Assembly: GCA_016844945.1 (NCBI GenBank)
Contig: JAERTJ010000100.1
Coordinates: forward strand, 1 to 64,000
Reading direction: 5' to 3'
DNA from: Fidelibacterota bacterium
GTDB lineage: Bacteria > Fidelibacterota > UBA8477 > JABMPR01
DNA length: 64,000 bases
Below are positions 47,338-56,298 of the stretch, piece by piece; position 1 is the first letter of the stretch; every line of letters begins with the position of its first letter. The translations under genes were made by a program, and so were the position numbers. Below the pieces are notes generated by a model that saw nothing but the letters and a program-made list of their open reading frames with translations, was not told the DNA's origin and made no database searches.

Positions 47338-49044
47338 TTAATTGTTTAGCTGATTTGCCATTTCGGTTAATTGACTGCCAGTGTCAGTGATCATAACCGT
47401 TGTATTCTTCAGGTCCTGACCCGTTTGTTTGACACTTCCAATATCAATGTTCACCTGAGCAATGTTACTGGCAATTTCCTGGGAAGCTTGAGCTGCCTGG
47501 GTCACGTTATTCACTACATCAGTCATTCCACTGGTGGCAAGTCCTATGTTACCGGCAATATCTTGTGTGGTAACATTTTGCTCTTCCACAGCAGTAGCTA
47601 TTGTATTTACAATATCATTCACCTTGTTAATTACCGATGTGATTGAAGCAATTTCAGTCACTGTACCATCAGTACCAGCTTGAATGGCTTCGATTTTATG
47701 GCTGATATCTGCCGTAGCATCATTGGTTTGTTTGGCAAGCTCTTTTACTTCATTGGCGACGACTGCAAATCCTTTTCCTGCCTCCCCTGCACGGGCGGCT
47801 TCAATGGTAGCATTGAGGGCTAAAAGCTTTGTCTGTTCTGCGATTTCGATAATGGTGTCAGTCACCTTGCTGATTTCTTTTGCAGCAGTCCCCAGATGAT
47901 TCACACGGTCTGAGGCGGCGGCTACATTTTGTACCGCTTCAGCTGTTATCTCTCGGGCTTGCTCAGCATTCTGGGCAATCTCGCTAACGGTTGATGTCAT
48001 TTCCTCAGTAGCACCTGCTACGGAATTCATATTATCCTGAGAAGTTTGTGAGGACTGAGCAATGGTATCCATATTCGTGCTCATCTCTTCTGCAGCTGAG
48101 GCAACCATATTCGACTGGTCAGCAATGCTGTTTGATTTATCTCCCATGAGATTGGTGAGATCCTGGAGCGTGGTGTTGACCATATTCAGACTCTCAGTGC
48201 TCTCTTTTACCTGATTTTGAACTGTTGTTTGCGCGGCTTTAGATGAGGATAGATTTGTGACAAGCCCGTTGAACCCATCTGTTAATTGTCCTAATTCATC
48301 GATAGAGTAGACGGGAAGCTGTACTGTCAAATCACCAGCTGTTACCTTTTGCATGCCTGCCTGCAATGCTTGCACGGGTTTGGTCAGTGATTTTATGATA
48401 AGGAAGGAAGCACCAATAAGAAGTGCGCCACCAAAAAACAGATATAGGTACATGACGGTATTGTTTGTGCTGGTTAATGACCGGATCAATTCAGTAGCAT
48501 CTGCCATATTGTTTTGCAGAATGGTTTCAATTTTATCGACTGCATCCATGTAGACTTCATAAGATTCATCAAAGGCAACATCGCCCAGTTCGTTATCACT
48601 ACCTTTAGACGCATAACGTGTCTCAGCAGCTTTCTGAAAATCACCAAGGATGACCATGCTTTCAGCCACCAGTTTCTGGGCTTCAGGTGTATCAGTCGCT
48701 ATAAAGGTACCCTCTTCATTGCTGGCTCCCTTTTGAATGGCTTCCAGGTACCAGTTGCACTCAGCTAGAAGTTCCCAGACGATGTCAATACTTTCTTCAG
48801 CATCGCCTGCCATAATTTCTTCAAACACCAGATGTGCAGTGGTTGCCATTAGTTTTGCTTCCATGCATGCATCAATGAGTGGTGCTTCATGGGTCGCTGC
48901 TTCAATTCCTGAATCACTTATCTGCCCTGCCAGATAGAGGCTAATCAACACCATAGAAATAGACATCACCAAGATGAATCCCATAGAGGATATCATTTTC
49001 AGCTTTATACCCATATCGTTAAACCATTTCATCGTGAACCCCAT
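47338..49044 (-). CDS. methyl-accepting chemotaxis protein with helical periplasmic domain
   Basis: 568 residues from ATG 49044 (AAAAGGATGA upstream; ATG 49032 is an alternative). TM1 is at about 14-37. The periplasmic domain (about 38-190) is alpha-helical and acidic and may be a four-helix bundle (4HB-MCP type), though I recognise no specific motif. TM2 is at about 194-218, then HAMP and a signalling hairpin with the tip [20 protein letters not shown], ending [11 protein letters not shown]. It is the first receptor after cheW, 137 bases away. Confidence 0.92.
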   Translation of the reverse strand: MGFTMKWFNDMGIKLKMISSMGFILVMSISMVLISLYLAGQISDSGIEAATHEAPLIDACMEAKLMATTAHLVFEEIMAGDAEESIDIVWELLAECNWYLEAIQKGASNEEGTFIATDTPEAQKLVAESMVILGDFQKAAETRYASKGSDNELGDVAFDESYEVYMDAVDKIETILQNNMADATELIRSLTSTNNTVMYLYLFFGGALLIGASFLIIKSLTKPVQALQAGMQKVTAGDLTVQLPVYSIDELGQLTDGFNGLVTNLSSSKAAQTTVQNQVKESTESLNMVNTTLQDLTNLMGDKSNSIADQSNMVASAAEEMSTNMDTIAQSSQTSQDNMNSVAGATEEMTSTVSEIAQNAEQAREITAEAVQNVAAASDRVNHLGTAAKEISKVTDTIIEIAEQTKLLALNATIEAARAGEAGKGFAVVANEVKELAKQTNDATADISHKIEAIQAGTDGTVTEIASITSVINKVNDIVNTIATAVEEQNVTTQDIAGNIGLATSGMTDVVNNVTQAAQASQEIASNIAQVNIDIGSVKQTGQDLKNTTVMITDTGSQLTEMANQLNN

Positions 49045-49181
49045 TCATCCTTTTCATTCTTCACAGCATAAAAACTATCCAACAGATCAGAATCCCAGTT
49101 GAGATATGATGTGCTCATCCTGGACCCTCATTAAGTCAGAATGATCCAGCCTCAATTCTGATAAATTGAATGTCATAAAGC

Positions 49182-49634
49182 TTATTTTCTGTCATCCAGA
49201 GATAGCAAATTGTGTATGTCCAGAATAGTGATCAGAGATTTTTCCGTCTTCAGGACGCCTGTAAAATATTCGCCAGTGACACCAGAGACATTTGAGGGGG
49301 GAGGTTCAATGAGTTGAGGGTCTGCCAGAACAATATCGTCTATTCTGTCAACAAGTAGTCCAATATTTTCACCTTGAGACTCAACAATGACAATACGCAT
49401 GTTCTCGTTGATTTCCTCTGCAGGCATTCCAAATTTCTGCCTCAAATCGATAACGGTTACGATTTCACCACGGAGGTTAATGATGCCACGGACATAGTCT
49501 GGTGATCCATAAGCCTTTGTAATATCAATGTGTTTGTTGATTTCCTGTACATCAGAAATATCAAGACCGCATGATAGGTCTGCTACTTGAAAGATGGTCA
49601 GTTCTTGGGCGCTGGTGCTTTGTGCTTTCTTCAT
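49182..49634 (-). CDS. cheW: chemotaxis coupling protein CheW
   Basis: 150 residues, a complete CheW SH3-like double barrel. Conserved parts are LTIFQVADLSCGLDI, the receptor-binding VRGIINLRGEIVTVIDLRQKFG with NLRG at about residue 53, and IGLLVDRIDDIV. It links CheA to the receptors in the array. It lies 64 bases after cheA and ahead of the receptor genes. The ribosome-binding site is weak, so coupling to the cheA transcript is likely. Confidence 0.95.
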   Translation of the reverse strand: MKKAQSTSAQELTIFQVADLSCGLDISDVQEINKHIDITKAYGSPDYVRGIINLRGEIVTVIDLRQKFGMPAEEINENMRIVIVESQGENIGLLVDRIDDIVLADPQLIEPPPSNVSGVTGEYFTGVLKTEKSLITILDIHNLLSLDDRK

Positions 49635-49698
49635 AGTATGCTCACTATTTGTTTACTTGAAAGTTTGCTGTTAATGAATAATTCATCTGATTCTCAGA

Positions 49699-52600
49699 TC
49701 ACGATGTAGGTGCTTTACGACCATGGGTGAGGTAATGTTGAATTCTCTCAACAAGTTGCTCACGATCCAGTTTGATCAGGTATTCATCCAGCCCTGCTTC
49801 GAACCCCCGCTGCTCAGCAAGCTCCCCTGCAACGGATGTACACGCAAGAATTGGCAGGGCATCCAGATCAGGATTTTGTCTTAGCTGTTTGGTCATCTCC
49901 ACTCCATCCATATTGGGCATCTCGATATCTGTAAGTATCAGTCCAATTTCATGCTTGTGTTCTTCAAAAACCTGCAATCCATCTACACCATCCTCAGCTT
50001 CCAGAATATCCCAGCCGGCATCATTGAGTACTGACTTGAAATGGCTTCTGAAAAATTCAGAATCTTCAACAACCAGGATAAGGGATTTTTCTTGAGAAGG
50101 TGCTTCAGCGGCTTCCGGAGTGACGGCAACCTGTTGGGTAGCTGGGGCTTCTTCAGGCTCTGCTGTGACCAAACCATATAGGTCTAGTAGCATCGTCGTC
50201 TGTTCCATGATTCTCGCGGATCCCAGGATACCTCTTTGTCTGAATGTTTTGTTATCAATTTCGACAGAAATATCTATGGCATCTTCGATTCCAGATACCA
50301 TGATACCAACCTCGCGACCACCCTGTTGGAATACAATTACATAGGGCCATTCAGTTTCTTCAATGGCACCCACATTAGCAGTGTCTTCAATTCTGAAAAG
50401 CAGCAGATTTGAACCACGATATTTGATTGATAATTGACCACCAGGTGCTTCGATTTCACTTTTGTGAATTTTTTCAATACGAGAAATAAGACCCAATGGA
50501 ATTGCAAAGAATTCAGTGGCTGCATTTCGGACAATGAGCAAGGATTGAGCATGCTTATTACTGGCAACCTTTTTGGCAATAATTTTGTCTTTTGCATCAT
50601 CCTTCACAGATCTCAATGACATAATATTACTGATACCAACAATATCCAGAATCAGGGCTGATTTACCGTCACCCAGAATGGTAGCTCCGGCGTACGCCTT
50701 TACATCACGTAGATGATATCCGAGAGGTTTTACAACAATTTCTTCAGAGTCAAGTAAGGCATCTACGACGACACCGTAATTGATATCGCCTGCATTCACG
50801 ACAATGATGTTTACAGCACTATCACTGGATGCGCGTCGTCCATCTTCATTGGCTCGTTTTTCCTCTTCCGTGAGAGTCTCACTATCATCATCAATATAAT
50901 CTTCAACTGATTTTGATCGTCGGTCGTGGATAATTTCACGTTTGTCTTCTCTTAGCTCACCTGAAGCATCTTTGAACATTTTAGGCATGCCCAGTACTTC
51001 ATTCAAGCGGAGTAGGGGCAAAAGTTCATTTCTTAGACGAATCACACTGGCGTTATCTACTTTTTCAATCCGAGATTTCACCTGCTCTGGTGGAATCCTG
51101 ACCAACTCAACAAGGTTGACCTGAGGAATGGTAAATCGCTCATTGCCGGCGGCTGCGATTAGGCTGGGAATAATGGCCAGGGTTAAGGGCAATTTGATTC
51201 TAATGGTGGTGCCAATCCCAACACTGGAATCGATATCAATTGTACCACCCAGCTTGGTGAGGTTTGAGTTGACCACATCCATGCCTACGCCACGACCTGA
51301 GATGTCTGTGACTTCCTTGGCCAGAGAGAACCCTGGTTTCAGGATCAGTTTTACCAGCTCATTGTCTGACATCTCATTGAGTTCATTTTCAGTAAACCAA
51401 CCCTTTTCAAGGGCTTTGGCTGCAATGCGCTTGGGGTCAATACCACCGCCATCATCCATAATTTCAATGATGACTTGACCAGCTTCATGATACGCATTCA
51501 ACTTGAGGTGTGCTGGCAGAGACTTTCCAGCCTGGCGTCTGATATCTGGCATCTCGATACCATGATCCACGGAATTTCTCACCAGGTGGGTCATGGGATC
51601 TGAGATAGATTCAATAATTGTTTTATCCAGTTCTACATCTTTGCCTGCGATTTCAAGGTCAATTTCTTTCCCAAGATCTTTGGACATATCATGGACAATA
51701 CGTTTGTATTTGTTGAAGACAGTCCCGATGGGCTGCATTCGAGTATTCATGATGGCAGCCTGGATTTCTGAGGTCACGAGATCCACGCGCTGACTGGCTT
51801 TCTCTATCTGGTCCTCATCCTTGCTTCCAATAGATTGTATTAACTGATTGCGAGTTAAAACCAGCTCACCAGCCAGAGTCATAAGCTCATCCAGAACAGT
51901 AATATTAACACGTAGGCTACCTGCTTGAACATTAGCTGATTTGACGGGTGCAGCCTTTTTCGTTTTCGCTGGAGCTGTCTCTGCCTTTGCGGCTTTCTTC
52001 TTCGGGGCAGGTTTGGCTTCAACAACTGGTTCGGGAGTTGGTGCAGCTGCTTCAACCGGACCCCCCACCACTTCTGGAGTTTCTTCGCTTGAGATGCCGT
52101 GTAATACGTTATTTGCATCAAGTTGGTAGATGCGTTCAGATGGTAGCTCCATGATGGAATCAATAATGTCAGGACCAACAATGGAGGCGAAAAAGACACT
52201 CATGGGTAGAATGATATCTTCTCCCATGGTCTCCAATGTTCCCACGGCTTCAGGATTGAGGTATTGCTCTATAATGGTACCAGTGTCCTCAAGCTCCTTA
52301 ACGAAAGCCAGAAAATTGCGACCCTTGTGTTCAATATCACGAACCAGGTCGAAAGTGGCATAATAAATTTCATTACCACCTTTTTTGTACTGGTCCAGAT
52401 CCAGAGTAGAGACTTTGAGCGATTCATCAGTGTCAGGAATTTTGATTTCAATCATATCATCACTGGTAACCTCGGGCACCTCACCATCATTGGTCAAACT
52501 GGCTTCCAGCTGCTTCAGGATGTCTTCAATTTCGATGTCATTGCTGTTAACAGCATTATCCAGTAAATGGGAGAGTCTGTCGGTCCCGGCCAGGAGCACA

Positions 52601-52875
52601 CTAATTATGTCTCCAGTTGGCATCAATTCCCGATTACGAATCAGGTTGAGCATATTTTCCATTTTGTGGGCCAGCTCTTTGATATTGTCGAGACCGACAA
52701 ATCCAGCTCCACCCTTAATTGAATGAATAGCTCTAAATACTTTATTCACCAGATCATCATCGATGTCCTCACCTGCTTCCTCGATATCAAGGAAATCAGT
52801 TTCTAAACCTCCAATATTGTCAAGAGATTCTTCGAGAAATAATTCTAGAATTTCATCGTTTTCAATGGGAGTCAC
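49699..52875 (-). CDS. cheA: hybrid chemotaxis histidine kinase CheA with two CheW-like domains and a receiver
   Basis: 1058 residues from a GTG with GGAGG five bases upstream. Domains in order: Hpt (1-105, phospho-acceptor His51 in AIHSIKGGAG); a P2-like region (about 165-270); an Ala/Pro/Lys-rich linker (about 275-315); P3 dimerisation (about 320-395, LDELMTLAGELVLTRNQL); HATPase (about 400-555, LVRNSVDHGIE, GRGVGMDVV, GIGTTIRIKLPLTLAI); a CheW-like P5 (about 565-775 with an acidic insert); a second CheW-like domain (about 780-910); and a receiver (about 930-1055, TDIEMPNMDG). CheA normally phosphorylates CheY and CheB. The attached receiver may act as phosphate sink or output. It is 176 bases after the STAS gene. 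Confidence 0.95.
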   Translation of the reverse strand: MTPIENDEILELFLEESLDNIGGLETDFLDIEEAGEDIDDDLVNKVFRAIHSIKGGAGFVGLDNIKELAHKMENMLNLIRNRELMPTGDIISVLLAGTDRLSHLLDNAVNSNDIEIEDILKQLEASLTNDGEVPEVTSDDMIEIKIPDTDESLKVSTLDLDQYKKGGNEIYYATFDLVRDIEHKGRNFLAFVKELEDTGTIIEQYLNPEAVGTLETMGEDIILPMSVFFASIVGPDIIDSIMELPSERIYQLDANNVLHGISSEETPEVVGGPVEAAAPTPEPVVEAKPAPKKKAAKAETAPAKTKKAAPVKSANVQAGSLRVNITVLDELMTLAGELVLTRNQLIQSIGSKDEDQIEKASQRVDLVTSEIQAAIMNTRMQPIGTVFNKYKRIVHDMSKDLGKEIDLEIAGKDVELDKTIIESISDPMTHLVRNSVDHGIEMPDIRRQAGKSLPAHLKLNAYHEAGQVIIEIMDDGGGIDPKRIAAKALEKGWFTENELNEMSDNELVKLILKPGFSLAKEVTDISGRGVGMDVVNSNLTKLGGTIDIDSSVGIGTTIRIKLPLTLAIIPSLIAAAGNERFTIPQVNLVELVRIPPEQVKSRIEKVDNASVIRLRNELLPLLRLNEVLGMPKMFKDASGELREDKREIIHDRRSKSVEDYIDDDSETLTEEEKRANEDGRRASSDSAVNIIVVNAGDINYGVVVDALLDSEEIVVKPLGYHLRDVKAYAGATILGDGKSALILDIVGISNIMSLRSVKDDAKDKIIAKKVASNKHAQSLLIVRNAATEFFAIPLGLISRIEKIHKSEIEAPGGQLSIKYRGSNLLLFRIEDTANVGAIEETEWPYVIVFQQGGREVGIMVSGIEDAIDISVEIDNKTFRQRGILGSARIMEQTTMLLDLYGLVTAEPEEAPATQQVAVTPEAAEAPSQEKSLILVVEDSEFFRSHFKSVLNDAGWDILEAEDGVDGLQVFEEHKHEIGLILTDIEMPNMDGVEMTKQLRQNPDLDALPILACTSVAGELAEQRGFEAGLDEYLIKLDREQLVERIQHYLTHGRKAPTS

Positions 52876-53051
52876 TTTTACCTCCGAACCATTTAATTAT
52901 GCTCAATCATCCCACTGGTAGTGACAACAGGGTCCTGTCTTTGCCGTTCCAGGGGTTTTTGAAAATGAATATTGCCCAGAACAATGAATCTGTTGGGCGA
53001 TAGGGTATTTAATTTGGGATATTTTCATGAGAATCACATCGTGTGATCATG

Positions 53052-53336
53052 TCAACTGACATTCAAAAACTCTATGATCCTCATATTCGAAAAGAGTTGG
53101 GTCAAATCATTTGATAAATTTACTATACTAAATTCACCATCAGATTGTCGTACAGAATTTCGAGTAGCAACCAGGACTCCGATTCCCAGTGAATCGATCA
53201 TACTCACTTTTTCCAGATCCAGGGTTATTTGTACCTTGCCACTTTTAATCAACTCAGAAAATTCCTTCTTCAGATCGTGAGTTGCGTTGCCAACGATATC
53301 TGATTCAGGTGCGATGACGATGGGCGTCGTGCTCAT
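53052..53336 (-). CDS. STAS-domain anti-sigma-factor antagonist (SpoIIAA/RsbV-like)
   Basis: 94 residues, single STAS domain. The phosphorylatable serine is Ser49 in MIDSLGIGVL, matching the DSxGIxxL motif. In partner switching such proteins bind an RsbW-type kinase when unphosphorylated and release the kinase's target. GGAG lies eight bases before the ATG. Immediate neighbours are cheA (downstream) and, upstream, a receiver-PP2C phosphatase that should dephosphorylate it; a matching RsbW-like kinase is at 33670. It is probably first gene of the chemotaxis transcription unit. Confidence 0.9.
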   Translation of the reverse strand: MSTTPIVIAPESDIVGNATHDLKKEFSELIKSGKVQITLDLEKVSMIDSLGIGVLVATRNSVRQSDGEFSIVNLSNDLTQLFSNMRIIEFLNVS

Positions 53337-53793
53337 GGTGTTTTCTCCAACTTTTTCTTCTCTTTGTCAAGATCGATATCCATTCCGATTGGCTGAAATG
53401 ATATCCTATAATCACCTATTATTTTCAAACTACATGCCACAGACAAACTCAAGTAGCTGGTTTGAATTCATAGCCATATATATCATGATCGGCGTTCGAT
53501 CAGATATCTTGAATTTTCATTTCATAAATTCGCTTGAAAAATCGGGTCTCTGAAGCTTTTGAGTGAGGGCGTGATCTGAACGAAAAAATGCAAATGTCAC
53601 GAGAAGGAGAATTTGAATGTCAAAATCAATTTCGATATTTTGCGAGTCTAATATACTCGAAATTAAGTAAATTTTACCATCCCTCAGGAAAAATATTCCT
53701 AAGGCATATACTATTAATGACTTAGCTGTATGGTCAATTTATTGAGGTTGGTTTTCAAGGGGGTCAGTGTGAGCGAATCGCTCATACTAAAGC
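53337..53793. other. intergenic region upstream of the STAS-cheA unit
   Basis: 457 AT-rich bases between the PP2C gene stop (53794) and the STAS gene start, probably carrying the main promoter of the chemotaxis unit. On the opposite strand it holds a 17-codon reading frame with a good ribosome-binding site (53617-53670). After that is a 9-base imperfect inverted repeat CCTCAGGAA / TTCCTAAGG (about 53684-53706) without a T-tract. Confidence 0.5.
53617..53670 (+). CDS. possible 17-residue micropeptide (weak)
   Basis: ATG preceded by GAGAAGGAGAATTTGA, a strong ribosome-binding sequence with suitable spacing. It encodes MSKSISIFCESNILEIK and stops. It lies antisense to the chemotaxis transcription direction in an otherwise empty region. 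No family can be assigned to so short a peptide; the strong site may be chance. Confidence 0.2.
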   Translation: MSKSISIFCESNILEIK

Positions 53794-54996
53794 TTAGATA
53801 TCGTCCTTTTTTACTTCCAGACCCACGATGGACATATCGTCTGTCATCGGTGAAAGCCCATTCCATTTGAGAGCAGAGACAGCCAGATTATCAATAGAAT
53901 CTCGCAGGTTAAGCACAGTTTGATTCTGCTTCAGGATTCGTTTGAGTCGATCCATCCCAAACTGCTCTTCATACTTGTTGGTTGATTCAGCAATACCATC
54001 TGAAAAGAAGTACAATCTGTCTCCGGGGTACAGTTGAATGGTTTTCTCTTCAAAAACCGCATCAGGCATAAATCCGATGGGCATACCGGTGGATGGGTAT
54101 GAGGTGACTTCACCTGAGTCTGCAGTAACAACTGGTCCTGGGTGGCCAGCAGAGGAATAACTCACTACCATCGATTCCAGATCCAATATCCCATATATCA
54201 ATGTAAAGTATTGCCCGATAATATCATCCATGGGAAATTGTTGATTCAATCTGGATGCAACAACTGAGGGCTTGCGTATTTCGTATCCCTCGTCATCACC
54301 CCTGGTACTTCGAAAAAGGAGGGAGTTGGGACGATCTGCTGAAAGTGTATGAATGAGGGTCATCGCCAGGAGGGCTGCTGCAACACCATGTCCGCTCACA
54401 TCCAAAAGAAAAAATCCTACACGAGTTTCATCTAGAGGTATCACATTAAGGGCATCTCCAGCCAGTTCATCGCAGGAGAGTAAACCCCACTCAAAGCTGA
54501 CATTTTCGAATACAGGGACCAGATGTGGTAAGAATGACTGTTGGATGCGGGCTGCCACAGCCATATCCTGTTTCATCTGCATGTTTGCAAATTCAAGGCT
54601 GTCATTTCTTTCACGAAGTTCATCTTCAAGCGTAAGAATCCTTTTTGCTGCGATGATTCGGGCGTGCAGTTCAGCACTTTCAACAGGTTTGACGATATAG
54701 TCATCTGCCCCAGCCTCAACCCCGGAAATCAGATCATCACCATCTTGCTTGGCAGAAATAAGGATGATATATGTTTTGGCAACACTACTGGTCTCTCGAA
54801 TTTTGCGAATGAGTTGGATGCCATCCATACGAGGCATAATCCAATCGACCAGAGCCAGGTCATGTTGGTATAATTGGTAGAGATCATAGGCTTTAGCTCC
54901 ATCTTCAGCCAAATCAACATCATACCCCCAACCCGTGAGCTTAAGCTTAAGCCATGTCCTGATCGTCAAATCATCTTCTGCGACAAGAATTCGCAA
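53794..54996 (-). CDS. response regulator with PP2C-type (RsbU/SpoIIE) serine phosphatase output
   Basis: 400 residues. The N-terminal receiver (1-120) has the acidic pair VAEDD, phospho-acceptor Asp51 in LVDWIMPRMDG, and Lys in IVKPVE. A short coiled coil (about 125-150) connects to a PP2C/SpoIIE phosphatase domain (about 170-395) with metal-binding Asp in AGDALN, LLDVSGHGVAAALL, FSDGIAES and MTDDMSIV; all appear intact. It should dephosphorylate a STAS protein when its receiver is phosphorylated. The nearest STAS gene starts 457 bases downstream on the same strand. CheA or the kinase at 34080 could be its phosphodonor. Confidence 0.92.
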   Translation of the reverse strand: MRILVAEDDLTIRTWLKLKLTGWGYDVDLAEDGAKAYDLYQLYQHDLALVDWIMPRMDGIQLIRKIRETSSVAKTYIILISAKQDGDDLISGVEAGADDYIVKPVESAELHARIIAAKRILTLEDELRERNDSLEFANMQMKQDMAVAARIQQSFLPHLVPVFENVSFEWGLLSCDELAGDALNVIPLDETRVGFFLLDVSGHGVAAALLAMTLIHTLSADRPNSLLFRSTRGDDEGYEIRKPSVVASRLNQQFPMDDIIGQYFTLIYGILDLESMVVSYSSAGHPGPVVTADSGEVTSYPSTGMPIGFMPDAVFEEKTIQLYPGDRLYFFSDGIAESTNKYEEQFGMDRLKRILKQNQTVLNLRDSIDNLAVSALKWNGLSPMTDDMSIVGLEVKKDDI

Positions 54997-55545
54997 ATTC
55001 GCTCCTCTGTATTGAACTGATTTCTTGAGACAATATAATCAGTCCGGATCAATTTGGGTGTACAATTCATCCTGCGAATGATTCAACGGAATTCAGATAA
55101 TTGCATAGGGTTCGAGTGGCGCAACCATCAAATTTGAGATCCCACCTCCTAATTGTTTCACTTTTATTCCGAGGATCACAACAATCATCGAATGACTCTT
55201 GTGATGTTCATCCTACTTGTCTTGATAATCGATGCAATTGTGGAAAACTTAAACATTTCCAAGGATATCCAATATGCCAGGCAGAAGGATTGTGAGCGAG
55301 CTATATCAAATCGACATGGGAGTATGTAAAATCGATATAAATGTTTTGAATTTACTCTAAATTATAAACTCAAAAACAGATGTAACATAAATATAATTAA
55401 TACACTACCCGATAGTTGCGAAGGGTGGCATGGGATTGGTTTGTTGGACACCGACGATAAATGTTTTACATGCGAATACCATTTATCGATTCGTGAGACC
55501 GATTACCGAATGTTCACGTTAAAACATATAGAAGGAGAGTAAATC
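54997..55545. other. divergent intergenic region with inverted repeat
   Basis: About 550 bases between the receiver-PP2C gene (minus) and the VSGDI-repeat gene (plus). No convincing gene was seen. It contains a perfect 9-base inverted repeat at 55455-55488 and an A/T-rich stretch at about 55330-55410 that may hold the promoter of the plus-strand gene. Confidence 0.5.
55455..55488. promoter_or_regulatory. 9-base inverted repeat upstream of the VSGDI-repeat gene
   Basis: CGATAAATG / CATTTATCG with a 16-base spacer, ending about 57 bases before the ATG at 55546. It could be an operator or a 5'-leader stem-loop. Function is not shown. Confidence 0.35.
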
Positions 55546-56259
55546 ATGGAAACTTTTATGAAACGTAGCTCAAACATAATCATCTTAGCACTCATTCTCG
55601 GATTATCCTCAGGATTGATGGCACAATCAACGGTTAGTAGTGATATCCACCTCGTGAAAGGTAAAAAGTATTCAAAACCTGTCTCTACGGTCAGTGGAGA
55701 TATTGTCATTGGGAACGGAACCATTGTTCGGGCGAACATTTCTGCTGTGAGCGGAGACATTGAAATTGGATCCAAAGCTCATGTCGAAAACATCAATGCA
55801 GTGAGTGGAGATATTTCCCTGGGAAAAGCGGCTAAGGCCGGGGAGCTGGAAACAGTCAGTGGAGACATTCATCTCTATGAAAAGTCAGATGTCAAGGGCT
55901 CGATTGAAACTGTGAGCGGTGATATCAATATGGATTCTGGATCTGAAGTGAAAATAAACATTGAAACTGTCAGTGGTGATATTGAACTCGATGATTCACG
56001 CCTGGGTGGGACGCTGGAAACTGTTTCTGGGGATATTTCTCTGTTTAATGGATCCATCATTGATGGTGACATTAGAATTGATAGAAAGAGCAATGCAATA
56101 TTTAGTCATCCAGGAAAATTAAAGATAATTATTGATATGAATTCAGTGGTTAAGGGATCAATTCTGGTCAAGGAACCAGATTCAAATGTGATAGTGTACC
56201 TGGCTAACGGCGGCAAGGTGCGAGGTAAAATCGAAAACGCCGAGGTCAGAGAACAGTAG
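55546..56259 (+). CDS. exported beta-solenoid protein with VSGDI repeats (DUF4097/polymer-forming-like)
   Basis: 237 residues. A signal peptide (about 5-26, SSNIIILALILGLSSGLMAQ) is followed by seven VSGDI units, plus one degenerate VSSDI, spaced about 18-20 residues apart. Each unit has the form xxVSGDIxLxxxxxV/Ixxx. Such short-period repeats form a right-handed beta-solenoid, as in DUF4097 adhesin-like and bactofilin-type proteins. AGAAGGAGAG six bases before the ATG supports the start. The gene is 39 bases ahead of the DUF5916 protein, likely in the same operon. Function unknown; envelope structure is an inference. Confidence 0.82.
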   Translation: METFMKRSSNIIILALILGLSSGLMAQSTVSSDIHLVKGKKYSKPVSTVSGDIVIGNGTIVRANISAVSGDIEIGSKAHVENINAVSGDISLGKAAKAGELETVSGDIHLYEKSDVKGSIETVSGDINMDSGSEVKINIETVSGDIELDDSRLGGTLETVSGDISLFNGSIIDGDIRIDRKSNAIFSHPGKLKIIIDMNSVVKGSILVKEPDSNVIVYLANGGKVRGKIENAEVREQ

Positions 56260-56298
56260 AAAAATGGTTCTGACCTGGGTTGAAGGGAATGAATACAA

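Noticed and set aside
55101-55295. 64-codon frame with several Cys in the divergent intergenic region.
   Set aside because: It has no ribosome-binding site, no ATG with suitable context and unusual composition; Cys spacing fits no known motif.
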